Below, in pieces: positions 34,215 through 42,983 of a DNA stretch of 64,000 nt. Position numbers and translations under genes: made by a program. Every line of letters starts with the position of its first letter. Position 1 is the stretch's first letter. The DNA is from Bacillota bacterium (GTDB lineage: Bacteria > Bacillota > Clostridia > Lachnospirales > Lachnospiraceae). The notes beneath the pieces were generated by a model. It saw only the letters and a program-made list of their open reading frames with translations, had not been told where the DNA came from and did no database searches. The stretch spans positions 114,852 to 178,851 of the forward strand of contig JAEZUM010000023.1 in assembly GCA_023421075.1 (NCBI GenBank), in the 5' to 3' direction.

Positions 34215-36185
34215 ATGGAAGATAAGCTAACCTATTATAAAAATACATCTAAAATGCTGAAAAAGCGTTATGTGATCGCTGTGATCATCCTGATTCTCAG
34301 CCTTCTTGTCCGTCAGGTCATTATATCCTATGAGATGAATCATAATGAGCATTTGGCAAGTGTAATTAATGTAGCAGGCCGCCAAAGAATGCTTGGGCAA
34401 AAGATCGTTAAGGATGCGCTCGCAATCTATGAACTTGAGAATTCAGAGGCTTCTAATCAATATTATAAGGATTTGAGAGAGACAGTACAGCTGTGTGAAA
34501 CGTTGCATTCTGCCTTACAGCGTGGTGAAGTGATTCAGGATGAACCGATGCGAAACAGCAGTATTGTGAATGGATTATATGAGCAGCTAGAAGACAGCCA
34601 TATGGCGATGATGATGGCAGCGCATGAAATTATAGCGATGTCGGAGTCGAACAATGATCGAAAAGCCGACTTTAAGATGCAGCTCGATATTATACTGGAG
34701 AATGAACCAATCTATCTGGAGGGAATGGAACGGATTGTTGATCAATATGATTCAGAAGCAAAGGAGAAGGTTCATCAGTTAAAAGCCTTAGAGTTAATTA
34801 TGTTTGTAGTATTACTGATTGTAATCATCTTTGAGGTCATCGCGATCTTTCTTCCGACAAATAAGGCATTACTGCGCATTGTTGGTGATATAACAGAAAG
34901 CAGTAGGAATCTGCTGACACTGATACAATCAGTGAGTGAAGAATTGTTTTTACTGGAGGCAGACAGCCTGGAGATTATTCTGATGAATGAGACAGCGCGA
35001 CAATTATTGGCAGTTGATGCAGAGGATAAGAAGAGGAGGTATTTTGCGGAGGAGATTGAATGGGGAAGCGAAGAGAAGGACGATATCCCCAGAAAAATCA
35101 AAGAAGAAGATAAAGTGAACGGAATAGAGGTATCAATTAAGAAAAAAACGGGAGAAATCATGTACTCCAAGCTTTCTACGGTGAAGGGGAATTATATGGG
35201 GAAATCGGCCATTCTGATCATTCTTTCTGATATAACCAGTCAGAAGCGGGAAGAAGAAAATATCAGGAAGCAGGCGATTAAGGATGAGCTAACCGGATTA
35301 TATAACCGACACTTCATGGATGAGATTGTTGTAGAGGAACTGGATCGTGCGGATCGTTATAATTTTCCGATTTCCGTATTTATTATGGATATCGATTTCT
35401 TTAAGCGGGTAAATGATACCTGGGGCCATCCCGTGGGTGATATTATATTAAAGCATACTTCGGAGCTTACTCTTAAGAACATTCGTAAATCTGACTTTCT
35501 GGTTCGGTTCGGAGGAGAGGAATTTCTTCTGTTTATGCCTCATATTGATTTGAAGCATGCGATGGTGGTAGCAGAAAAGGTACGCAAGGAGATTGAACAG
35601 TATACACATCCTGTTGTAGGAAAGTACACGGCAAGCTTTGGTGTTGCAGAGAGAAAGAAAGGCGAGACCTTCCAATCCCTATACCAGAGAGCGGATGCCG
35701 CTATGTATAGAGCAAAGCAGGAGGGAAGAAACAGAGTTGTAGCCGATACACATCAGGATATACTACAGAGCAAGGTGCTGCACTTAAATTGGAGAGAAGA
35801 GTGGAACAGCGGGAATGAGAAAATCGATCATCAGCATAAAGAATTGTTGGAGATGATTAATCAAATCGCGAACCTCACCCTGAGTGATGCGGAGGATGGA
35901 GTAATTAAAGAAAAGATGGATGTGATAATTCATCATACAATGAATCATTTTGAAGAAGAAGAGGCAATTCTTAAGAAGGTGGGGTATCCGTATTATAAGA
36001 ATCATGCCAATATACATACAAGTCTATTGACCCGGGCGAAAGAATTCGAGAGAGCTTATTTCGCAGGAGAGGTCAAGCTCACCGCGTTTTTTACCTTCCT
36101 TCTCGACGAAGTAATTGTTGGGCATCTATTGGATATGGATACCAAATTCTTTCCCTATGTCAAGAATGAGAACGAAGAAGTCTGA
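34215..36185 (+). CDS. Diguanylate cyclase with PilJ-type sensor and C-terminal hemerythrin
   Basis: This 656-residue membrane protein has spans at about 17-37 and 195-215. Between them lies a PilJ/NarX-like sensing region (NVAGRQRMLGQKIVKDAL). A PAS-like segment (about 230-345) and a GGDEF domain follow (GGEEF at 433-437) with an intact RxxD inhibition site at 424-427. A hemerythrin domain ends the protein (about 525-650), showing W..EW.SGNEKIDHQHKE, HHTMNHFEEEE, YKNHANIH and HLLDMDTKF, the full set of di-iron ligands. It should make cyclic di-GMP under control of an oxygen- or nitric-oxide-binding di-iron centre plus an outside signal. Confidence 0.9.
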   Translation: MEDKLTYYKNTSKMLKKRYVIAVIILILSLLVRQVIISYEMNHNEHLASVINVAGRQRMLGQKIVKDALAIYELENSEASNQYYKDLRETVQLCETLHSALQRGEVIQDEPMRNSSIVNGLYEQLEDSHMAMMMAAHEIIAMSESNNDRKADFKMQLDIILENEPIYLEGMERIVDQYDSEAKEKVHQLKALELIMFVVLLIVIIFEVIAIFLPTNKALLRIVGDITESSRNLLTLIQSVSEELFLLEADSLEIILMNETARQLLAVDAEDKKRRYFAEEIEWGSEEKDDIPRKIKEEDKVNGIEVSIKKKTGEIMYSKLSTVKGNYMGKSAILIILSDITSQKREEENIRKQAIKDELTGLYNRHFMDEIVVEELDRADRYNFPISVFIMDIDFFKRVNDTWGHPVGDIILKHTSELTLKNIRKSDFLVRFGGEEFLLFMPHIDLKHAMVVAEKVRKEIEQYTHPVVGKYTASFGVAERKKGETFQSLYQRADAAMYRAKQEGRNRVVADTHQDILQSKVLHLNWREEWNSGNEKIDHQHKELLEMINQIANLTLSDAEDGVIKEKMDVIIHHTMNHFEEEEAILKKVGYPYYKNHANIHTSLLTRAKEFERAYFAGEVKLTAFFTFLLDEVIVGHLLDMDTKFFPYVKNENEEV

Positions 36186-36211
36186 GACAGCTTCCTTCCT
36201 CTACGGATAGG

Positions 36212-36940
36212 TTATTCATATTTCTGCCGGATGAGGGAGCACATCTGCTGATACTGTTCTTCCGAGATCAGAATTTTATTCCCCAGACGATGAATATGAC
36301 CGTATTGCTCCAATTCTCTGAGCGAGCGGCTGATGGTTTTCACAGATAGTCCGGTACTGTCAGCCAGATTCTGCTGAGTAAGGGCTATGGTACAGCTTTT
36401 GTGGCTTGCAGTATGCACATAAATATTCATCAGAGTATAGATTAAGCGGTCGGAACCCTGCATAAATAGAAAGATCCGTTCCCGTTTCACTTCCTCTAGC
36501 AGAAACTTACCCATAACCTTTGCTTCCATCCCCATTACCCGAATATCACTTTTAATCCACTGCTCAAAGATGCTTCTGGGGATAACAAGGATCGTACAGG
36601 GAGTTACTGTGGATAACGTGGTCTGATAAAGCTCCTGTTCTAATAGAACCTCTAGGCCTCCGAAGCTGTTAACCGGATAAAACCACATATAATCGTAAGT
36701 ATTTCCATAGAAGCGATAGTCAATTGCTTTCACGACGCCCGTAATCAAGAGATGGATAGCATCCACCGGGTCTCCTTCCCTTATAAATACTTGATCCTTT
36801 TTCAGCTTCATGAGCTTAAGAGAAGATAGAATCCATTCAGGAGCAGTCAGAAAATACCCCCTCAGATACTCCGAAGTGGTTTCCGGAAGCTGTGGCATTA
36901 ACTTATTCAATAGCTGTGACCCTGTATTTATATCCTTCAT
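36212..36940 (-). CDS. Crp/Fnr-family transcriptional regulator
   Basis: This 242-residue regulator has a cyclic-nucleotide-binding-type N-terminal domain (about 30-150), a dimer helix and a C-terminal winged helix with LTQQNLADSTGLSVKTISRSLRELEQYG. No cluster-type cysteine set of Fnr is present, so it is not an obvious iron-sulfur oxygen sensor. GGAGG is spaced for the ATG at 36940 rather than the ATG at 36946. The yczE-like gene upstream on the same strand carries a palindrome at the class II activator position, making it a probable target. Confidence 0.88.
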   Translation of the reverse strand: MKDINTGSQLLNKLMPQLPETTSEYLRGYFLTAPEWILSSLKLMKLKKDQVFIREGDPVDAIHLLITGVVKAIDYRFYGNTYDYMWFYPVNSFGGLEVLLEQELYQTTLSTVTPCTILVIPRSIFEQWIKSDIRVMGMEAKVMGKFLLEEVKRERIFLFMQGSDRLIYTLMNIYVHTASHKSCTIALTQQNLADSTGLSVKTISRSLRELEQYGHIHRLGNKILISEEQYQQMCSLIRQKYE

Positions 36941-37055
36941 AATCATAATCCTCCCAGATCCGGTTCAGATCGCAGAATTAGAGATATATATCGATATCAT
37001 ATACCATGGATATACTTATGTCCAGCATAACAAAGGACTACATCAAAATGTGAAA

Positions 37056-37214
37056 GGAAGGAACGAACAGCAAGCATCCCATAATACACTGTTTGACGAA
37101 CAAACTATTGATTTGTATGACAATTACAAACATTTATGTTTGGATAATGGCATACAAAGCAATAAGATGTCCGTCAACCTGTGTGTGAGGGATGCTTGTT
37201 GTTCGTTCCTTCCT
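37056..37214. mobile_element. MITE-like element with 25-bp terminal inverted repeats
   Basis: Bases 37056-37080 (from GGAAGGAACGAACAGC) and 37190-37214 (to GTTCGTTCCTTCC) are inverted copies with one mismatch in 25. The 109-base centre is AT-rich and holds no gene. Size, terminal repeats and lack of coding suit a miniature inverted-repeat element. No clear target duplication is visible, and only one copy is in this window. It could instead be a long RNA hairpin or terminator after the yczE-like gene. Confidence 0.6.
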
Positions 37215-37243
37215 AATTTGTATAGGTTTACAACAGTACTTTG

Positions 37244-37885
37244 CTATACACTGGATTCCTTCAGCTTTAGGTTTCTTCGATTAAGCAGGATGGAGATGCG
37301 GCTTGCCAGCCAGCCGATGGAAGGGCCGGCGGTCAGTGCTGTCACAATGGTGATGGCACCTACCTTTCCACCTAGTAAAGTACCGATTAATATTAAGCTT
37401 AAATCAAATATAATCTTTGCCTTCTTAAAATCGATATGAAATCTGTCACAGGCCACCATAACAATTCCCGTAAAGGGATCGAGCCCCATATCGACTGCGA
37501 TAAAGATAGCCACACCCAGATAAATCAGTGCACAGCCAAGAACCCCCATAAGGATACGACCATTCAGGGTATCGATTTGAAAGGCACGATACAGCTGTGA
37601 ACCAAGGTTAACAAATAATCCATAGGGAATAATGTAAATCACGGTTCCGATGTTAATATATCTACGGCCGATGATCAGTAACAGACCGATCAGGGTGGCG
37701 TTAATAATATTGGATACCATACCCAGTGAGGGTGCGGTCAGACCCAAAGCATGGAGCATTCCGTCATATATTAAACCGATGGGGTCGTTACCTAATTGAT
37801 TTGCTACATTGAATGCAACACCCACACCGATAAATAGGATTCCGAACAATGCAAACGTGATTTTCGTAATGTTGAATTTCTTCAT
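37244..37885 (-). CDS. YczE/YitT-type integral membrane protein
   Basis: This 213-residue protein has five to six membrane spans (FALFGILFIGVGVAFNVANQLGNDP at the start, LIYLGVAIFIAVDMGLDPFTG in the middle) with the repeated G-N/D-P-(I/F) motif of the YczE family. Its function is unknown; Bacillus YczE affects antibiotic synthesis. GGAGG lies just ahead of the ATG at 37885; an in-frame start 15 bases earlier overlaps that site. It is transcribed from a promoter with a Crp/Fnr-like palindrome and is followed by the MITE-like element and the Crp/Fnr gene. Confidence 0.82.
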   Translation of the reverse strand: MKKFNITKITFALFGILFIGVGVAFNVANQLGNDPIGLIYDGMLHALGLTAPSLGMVSNIINATLIGLLLIIGRRYINIGTVIYIIPYGLFVNLGSQLYRAFQIDTLNGRILMGVLGCALIYLGVAIFIAVDMGLDPFTGIVMVACDRFHIDFKKAKIIFDLSLILIGTLLGGKVGAITIVTALTAGPSIGWLASRISILLNRRNLKLKESSV

Positions 37886-37949
37886 AGTACCTCCTAACAC
37901 AGGTCATTGATCACCAAGACCTGAAAATCATAAAATTTTATTACAGCTC

Positions 37950-37990
37950 ATTATAGTGAGTAAGAGCATGGTAAGAAAGGACATATGTCC
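37950..37990 (-). promoter_or_regulatory. yczE promoter with Crp/Fnr-type palindrome at -41.5
   Basis: On the reverse strand the -10 box TATAAT spans 37955-37950. The -35 region (TTCTTA) is poor. The perfect palindrome GGACATATGTCC spans 37979-37990. With transcription starting six bases after the -10 box (37943), its centre is at -41.5, the site used by class II Crp/Fnr activators. Confidence 0.65.
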
Positions 37991-38122
37991 GATTTTAGCA
38001 AGAATCAATAAGAAATTAATGTAAAATTCAATTGATTTTTTCTGCATTCATGCTATCATGAAGCTAATTAGCTTGTAAGGGTAGTGCTGGGATAAACTAT
38101 GTAATGCAGAAGGGAGCAGTAT

Positions 38123-40090
38123 ATGAAGGGAATAAGGAACGTTTTACTCTTGTTGCTATTAATGGGGGTGCTGGGCTTCACCGGTTGCAGTAGTTCTAAG
38201 ACAACCGATGAGGATAGGAGTGAGGAAGCGGAGGAAGCAAACAAGGAAGAAGAGGAGACCGTGAAGGATAAGCTGGGTGACAATGAAATTGCCTTCTCGG
38301 AGACCGAATATCTATATGGTGAGGACCTGGAGCTTAAGATCTATACCGATAAGCCGGGTGAGATCTATTATACAACGGATGGAGCGGATCCGACGAAGCA
38401 ATCGAAGAAATATGAGAAGCCAATCACACTGTCCGCTACAGAAGCATTTAAAGCAACCTCAATAAAAGCAAAGGCCTTTTTTGAAGACGGGACCGAATCG
38501 GAGACAATTGTACATACCTATTTTGTCGGGGAGAACATTGATAAGAGATATGATACCCTGGTATTTTCGATCACAACGGATCCTTATAATCTCTACGATA
38601 ACGAGTACGGGATATTTGTGGAGGGCAAGCTGAGATCCGATTGGATTAAGGAAAACCCTCATGATAAGATAGAACCAAATGATCCCGCGAACTTCAATAT
38701 GCGTGGAAAGGAAAGCGAACGAGAGGTATATATAGAAGCATTCGAACCGGATGGGACACCAATACTTGGACAGAAGGCAGGGATCCGAACCTATGGTGGC
38801 TGGTCCAGAGCAAGAAACCAAAAGTCCATTAAGATGTATGCACGAAAGGAATATGACGAGAAGAATAATAAGTTCCGCTATGCCTTCTTCCCGGAGAGAA
38901 CAGGGGTTAACGGAACGGTTCTGGATGCATTCAAGCAATTAGTACTCCGCAATTGCGGCAATGATAATGGCTTCGCATTTATTCGGGATGAATTGTTCCA
39001 GACCTTGGCTGCTCAAGCAGGTTATCAGGATTATAAAGCAGTACGTCCCGCAGCGTTGTATGTGAATGGAGATTATAGAGGTTTCTTTTGGCTTCATGAG
39101 GTATACAGTGATGAGTATTTTGAGGATCATTATGGTGAGTACATAGGGAACTTTGAGATTCTGGAAGGCGGAGAGATTTTTAAAGAAGTGGAAGAGGATG
39201 GCTCCAACGAAGCCATCGTCAATGATTATACACAGATGTATGATAAGTACGCTGCAATGGATCTGACCATTGATGCTAATTATGAGGAGCTTTGTAAGCA
39301 GATCGATGTGGAGAATTATCTCACCTATTATGCGTTACAGGTTTATATCGGGAATGAGGACTGGCCTCATAATAATTATAAGACCTATCGGTACTATACG
39401 GCAGAAGGAGAAGGATACCGTGAGGCACCCTTTGACGGTAAGTGGCGGTACCTGCTGCATGATTTGGATTTTAGTACCGGAATCTATGGTAACGGACCAT
39501 TGATGGATAATATAGGAAAGTACATTGGGCCAGAGGGAGAAGTGAGAACAGAATGTCCCTTGTTCGGACAACTGATGCAGCGTGAGGATTGCAGAGAAAT
39601 CTTCATTAAGCAAACAGCTGACCTTATCAACGGAGCCTTCTCACCGAAGAATCTGAATAAAGTATTGGATAAGATGAATTTGGCCAGAATGAACGAGCTG
39701 AAGCATACCTATGGCAAAAGACTTCTGGAGGATTGGGTGCAGCCCGATCAGCTGAATTATCAACTTGGGGTATTAAAATCCTATGCGAAGGAGAGAGCCT
39801 CCTATATTCTTTCCAAGTACCAGAGTTATTTCGGTTTGGGTAAAATCTACGACCTGAAGGCTTCTCCCGCGGAGGGTGGTACGATTAAGATAAATTCCTT
39901 TTTAACGAATGAGTTCTTCGAGGGAAGCTATTATGAGGACTATGAAACCACAATAACAGCAGTGCTTCCGGAGGGGACCTCCTTCGATTATTGGCTGGTA
40001 AATGGGGTGAAGGTTATGGAGGAAGAGCTGATCATTACCTCGTCCATGGTTAAGGAAGACACAGTCGAAGTAAATTGCATGGTAAAATAG
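38123..40090 (+). CDS. CotH-family lipoprotein kinase with chitobiase-type domain
   Basis: This 655-residue lipoprotein has a signal peptide with lipobox FTGC (Cys at about 22), an acidic linker, a CHB_HEX_C-type beta domain (about 58-130, GEIYYTTDGADPTK) and a CotH domain (about 145-560). It carries RNQKSIKMYARKEYD, RNCGNDN and LLHDLDFSTGIYGNG, which correspond to the atypical kinase nucleotide and metal motifs. A small beta domain (RGD-like repeat fold) ends it. CotH proteins phosphorylate spore-coat or surface proteins; lipoprotein forms also occur in cellulosome-bearing Clostridia. AGAAGGGAG precedes the ATG. It converges with nagA. Confidence 0.87.
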   Translation: MKGIRNVLLLLLLMGVLGFTGCSSSKTTDEDRSEEAEEANKEEEETVKDKLGDNEIAFSETEYLYGEDLELKIYTDKPGEIYYTTDGADPTKQSKKYEKPITLSATEAFKATSIKAKAFFEDGTESETIVHTYFVGENIDKRYDTLVFSITTDPYNLYDNEYGIFVEGKLRSDWIKENPHDKIEPNDPANFNMRGKESEREVYIEAFEPDGTPILGQKAGIRTYGGWSRARNQKSIKMYARKEYDEKNNKFRYAFFPERTGVNGTVLDAFKQLVLRNCGNDNGFAFIRDELFQTLAAQAGYQDYKAVRPAALYVNGDYRGFFWLHEVYSDEYFEDHYGEYIGNFEILEGGEIFKEVEEDGSNEAIVNDYTQMYDKYAAMDLTIDANYEELCKQIDVENYLTYYALQVYIGNEDWPHNNYKTYRYYTAEGEGYREAPFDGKWRYLLHDLDFSTGIYGNGPLMDNIGKYIGPEGEVRTECPLFGQLMQREDCREIFIKQTADLINGAFSPKNLNKVLDKMNLARMNELKHTYGKRLLEDWVQPDQLNYQLGVLKSYAKERASYILSKYQSYFGLGKIYDLKASPAEGGTIKINSFLTNEFFEGSYYEDYETTITAVLPEGTSFDYWLVNGVKVMEEELIITSSMVKEDTVEVNCMVK

Positions 40091-40104
40091 AGCGTGTACG
40101 CTGC

Positions 40105-41226
40105 CTATTCCCCGATCGTCTCTCCTCGAAGTAGCACCTTAACGATCTCGAGATTCTTATCCAGTAATACAAGGTTGGCATACTTACCGGGGGTAATGCT
40201 GCCAAACTTGTCATAGATCCCGATTTCCTTGGCCGGATTCACTGCGGCACACTTTATGGCAGTGGTAAGAGGAATTCCGAAGCTTACGGCAATTCTCATG
40301 CATTGCATTAGATTGGTGGCAGATCCGGCGATGGTTCCGTCTGCAAGAGTTGCTTTGTTGCCGATTACGGTTACTTCCTGACCGCCGAGTGAATAATGGC
40401 CGTCCTTTAGTCCGGTAGCCATCATACTGTCACTGATCAGGATAATTCTATCTTCTCCAAACATCTTGAAGGTGGCACGTACGACACTGGGATCTACATG
40501 AACACCATCACAGATTAATTCAACATGTACATGCTCGCTATCGAAGGCAGCTCCGATTACTCCCGGGCTGCGGTGCGAGAAAGCGGGCATTGCATTATAG
40601 AGATGCGTTAGATGAGAGGCACCTTTCTGAAAAGCATTCAGGGATAAATCATAGTCCGCAGTGGTATGTGCGAGGGAAATTACAACCTCATCCTTTAATT
40701 CCTCGATGCATTCCAGGGCACCTTCCTCCTCCGGTGCGATGGCAAGAATTTTGATTAATCCACCGGACAGAGCCTGCATCCTGCGAAAGTGTCCAGCATC
40801 CGGATGCTTTAAATACTTGGGGTTCTGCGCACCCTTCTTGGCGAGGGACAAATAAGGACCTTCCATTTTAATACCGGCAAGAATAGCACCGCTTTCACTG
40901 CGATATTCGGAAGCATTCTTAAATATTCTGGTGAGTTCCACGTCGTCCAGAGTCATGGTAGCCGGTGCGATGGTGGTGATACCGTTGCTTGCCTGATACC
41001 TGGCCATAGCACTTACGGCTTCCTTTGTTCCGTCGCAAAAGTCGTAACCGACACAACCGTGAAAATGAAGATCAGTCAGGCCGGGAATGAGATAGAGCCC
41101 CTCGGCATCATAGCTCTCTTGATCCTGACTGCTGTCATTACCGGAGATATATTCACCTTCAATTACAACATCCTTTTTGATAAAATTACCTTCCTCAGTG
41201 TAAACCATTGCATTTTTTATGATCAT
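40105..41226 (-). CDS. nagA: N-acetylglucosamine-6-phosphate deacetylase
   Basis: This 373-residue amidohydrolase removes acetate from GlcNAc-6-phosphate to give glucosamine-6-phosphate. It has LTDLHFHGCVGYDFCDGT (metal and active-site entry), ALAHT-like ISLAHTTADY, HLYNAMPAFSHRSPGVIGAAF, DGVHVDPSVV and the catalytic Asp region ILISDSMMATGL. It lies 31 bases downstream of nagB on the same strand. Its product is the NagB substrate, so the pair forms the complete route from GlcNAc-6-P to fructose-6-P. Confidence 0.95.
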   Translation of the reverse strand: MIIKNAMVYTEEGNFIKKDVVIEGEYISGNDSSQDQESYDAEGLYLIPGLTDLHFHGCVGYDFCDGTKEAVSAMARYQASNGITTIAPATMTLDDVELTRIFKNASEYRSESGAILAGIKMEGPYLSLAKKGAQNPKYLKHPDAGHFRRMQALSGGLIKILAIAPEEEGALECIEELKDEVVISLAHTTADYDLSLNAFQKGASHLTHLYNAMPAFSHRSPGVIGAAFDSEHVHVELICDGVHVDPSVVRATFKMFGEDRIILISDSMMATGLKDGHYSLGGQEVTVIGNKATLADGTIAGSATNLMQCMRIAVSFGIPLTTAIKCAAVNPAKEIGIYDKFGSITPGKYANLVLLDKNLEIVKVLLRGETIGE

Positions 41227-41257
41227 AACGATACCGACCTTTCTGGTTATGGTTTGA

Positions 41258-41989
41258 CTATCTGCTTAGCTTTGATAAGGCCCCTTCATCAGCAACGATG
41301 GTAACATCATTATGAAGCTGTAGTACAGAAGCCGGAACGGCTGGGGTGATCGGACCTTCAATGGCCTCTTTCAGTATATCGGCCTTTGCTTCACCGTGTA
41401 CTACCAGAAGAATCTTTTTGGCGGACATGATGCTTCCGATTCCCATGGTATATGCATAACGTGGGATCTCGTCGGCTGATTGAAAGAAGCGGGAGTTGGC
41501 CTCAATCGTACTGGGTGCAAGCTCAACACAGAAGGTGGATTTGCGATAGATATCACAGGGCTCATTAAAACCGATATGCCCATTGTTACCTAAGCCTAAC
41601 AGCTGCAGGTCAACCTGACCCATTGAGGCAAGCAGACTGTCATAGCGCTTGCATTCTTTCTGGATATCCGGCTCCATCCCGTTAGGGATATTAGTATTCT
41701 CCAGGTTGATGTTGATGTGCTTGAACAGGTTCTCATACATGAAATAGTAATAACTGCAGGGGTTCTCCTTAGGAAGACCCACATATTCATCCAGATTCAC
41801 AGTCTTAACATGGGAAAAATCAATATCTCCTTTATTGCACCAGTCAATCAGCTTCTCGTAGGTGCCGACGGGGGAGGATCCTGTTGCTAAACCGAGCACA
41901 CTGTCCGGTTTGAGAATAACCTGTGCTGAAATAATGTTGGCGGACTTTCTGCTCATATCCGCGTAATCTCTGGTTCTGATGATTTTCAT
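41258..41989 (-). CDS. nagB: Glucosamine-6-phosphate deaminase
   Basis: This 243-residue enzyme converts glucosamine-6-phosphate to fructose-6-phosphate and ammonia. It shows LGLATGSSPVGTYEKLI (phosphate loop), TVNLDEYVGLP (catalytic Asp), LLGLGNNGHIGFNEP (Asp/His/Glu cluster) and the lid region SKILLVVHGEAKADIL. The ATG at 41989 (MKIIRTRDY) matches the family start and has GGAGA six bases before; an ATG 12 bases upstream with AAAGGT is possible. It heads the nagBA unit, divergent from the regulator gene, with a palindromic operator between them. Confidence 0.95.
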   Translation of the reverse strand: MKIIRTRDYADMSRKSANIISAQVILKPDSVLGLATGSSPVGTYEKLIDWCNKGDIDFSHVKTVNLDEYVGLPKENPCSYYYFMYENLFKHININLENTNIPNGMEPDIQKECKRYDSLLASMGQVDLQLLGLGNNGHIGFNEPCDIYRKSTFCVELAPSTIEANSRFFQSADEIPRYAYTMGIGSIMSAKKILLVVHGEAKADILKEAIEGPITPAVPASVLQLHNDVTIVADEGALSKLSR

Positions 41990-42108
41990 AGTTTTCTCCA
42001 TTTCTACCTTTGTTTATTATTGATGCAACCGTTAGAGCAGCTCAGAAATCCGTCCGATTTACTCGCTGCATGGGGGTGCTCATTGACAATCCGTGATGAC
42101 AGTGCTAA

Positions 42109-42124
42109 ACTTGTTATAACAACA
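42109..42124. promoter_or_regulatory. NagR-type operator in the nagB/nagR intergenic region
   Basis: ACTTGTTATAACAACA differs in two bases from the perfect 16-bp palindrome at 42935-42950. Both are followed by ATAACATT. Size and layout resemble GntR/HutC (YvoA) operators of 16 bp. It is placed to control both divergent units. Confidence 0.7.
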
Positions 42125-42195
42125 TAACATTAAATTAAAAATAACACAAATATAATTAAATGTAAATATAGAATTATTGAAAAGAGGGCAGACCA

Positions 42196-42906
42196 ATGAA
42201 ATCACTTCCCCGTTATACTCAAGTAATGAATTATTATATTCCCTTAATTAAATCCGGCAAGCTGAAGGAAGGGGACAAGATGCCGACGGAGGAGGAGATC
42301 TGTGAGCTGTTTGGCATCTCCAGAATTACGGTACGTCGTGCACTGGAGGGCTTACAGCAGGGTGGCTACATCTATAAGCAGCAGGGCAAAGGAAGCTTTG
42401 TCATGACGAAGAAGACCGGTTTCCAGCTGAACCATCTTAAGGGTTTTACTGAGGAAATGAAGGCCTTAGGGAAGGACCCCTCCAGTGAGATCTTAACCTT
42501 TGAGATCCTAACACCGAGTGAAAAAACAGCGCAGATTCTGGGGATTGACACGAACCAGAAGATTTATCTGCTGGAGAGACTACGTCTTGCGGATGGGTCA
42601 CCGATCGCCATTGAGAGAGTACATCTGCCTTTTTATCGTTTTCCGACGCTCAGGACAGTGAACTTAAAGGAATCGCTCTATGAGATCCTGCAATATCAAT
42701 TCGGTTGCGAGAGCTACAAGGGTATACAAGAGATTACCGCCGGATTGGCTTCGGAGGAGGAAGCAAAGCGATTGCAGATTAATCCCGGCAGTGCGGTTCT
42801 GCATATTAATCGAACCACCTATGAGCAAGAAGGAGTAGCATATGAATATGTTGAGTCTACTTACCGTGGAGACCAATACCAGTTCACGGTGACCTTATAT
42901 AAATAA
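42196..42906 (+). CDS. nagR: GntR/HutC-family regulator of GlcNAc use (NagR/YvoA type)
   Basis: This 236-residue protein has a GntR winged helix (about 10-72, KMPTEEEICELFGISRITVRRALEGLQQGGYIY) and a UTRA effector domain (about 90-232) with the typical ERLRLADGSPIAIERVHLP. HutC-type regulators next to nagA/nagB bind GlcN-6-P or GlcNAc-6-P, which releases them from DNA. Two matching palindromes, one on each side of this gene, are its probable operators. The symbol follows from context. Confidence 0.88.
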   Translation: MKSLPRYTQVMNYYIPLIKSGKLKEGDKMPTEEEICELFGISRITVRRALEGLQQGGYIYKQQGKGSFVMTKKTGFQLNHLKGFTEEMKALGKDPSSEILTFEILTPSEKTAQILGIDTNQKIYLLERLRLADGSPIAIERVHLPFYRFPTLRTVNLKESLYEILQYQFGCESYKGIQEITAGLASEEEAKRLQINPGSAVLHINRTTYEQEGVAYEYVESTYRGDQYQFTVTLYK

Positions 42907-42934
42907 GATGCTTAAGGAGGAGAATGTAATACAA

Positions 42935-42950
42935 ACTTGTTATAACAAGT
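42935..42950. promoter_or_regulatory. NagR-type operator upstream of the SIS gene
   Basis: ACTTGTTATAACAAGT is a perfect 16-bp palindrome, followed by ATAACATT as at 42109. It sits between nagR and the SIS gene, 23 bases upstream of the SIS ribosome site. Confidence 0.75.
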
Positions 42951-42983
42951 ATAACATTGGACGATGGTCTGGAAAGGAAATGT

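Noticed and set aside
36810..37439. A 209-codon open frame on the + strand spanning the crp start, the MITE-like element and the end of the yczE-like gene
   Set aside because: It overlaps two convincing genes on the other strand, has no family resemblance and no ribosome site, and runs straight through the inverted-repeat element.
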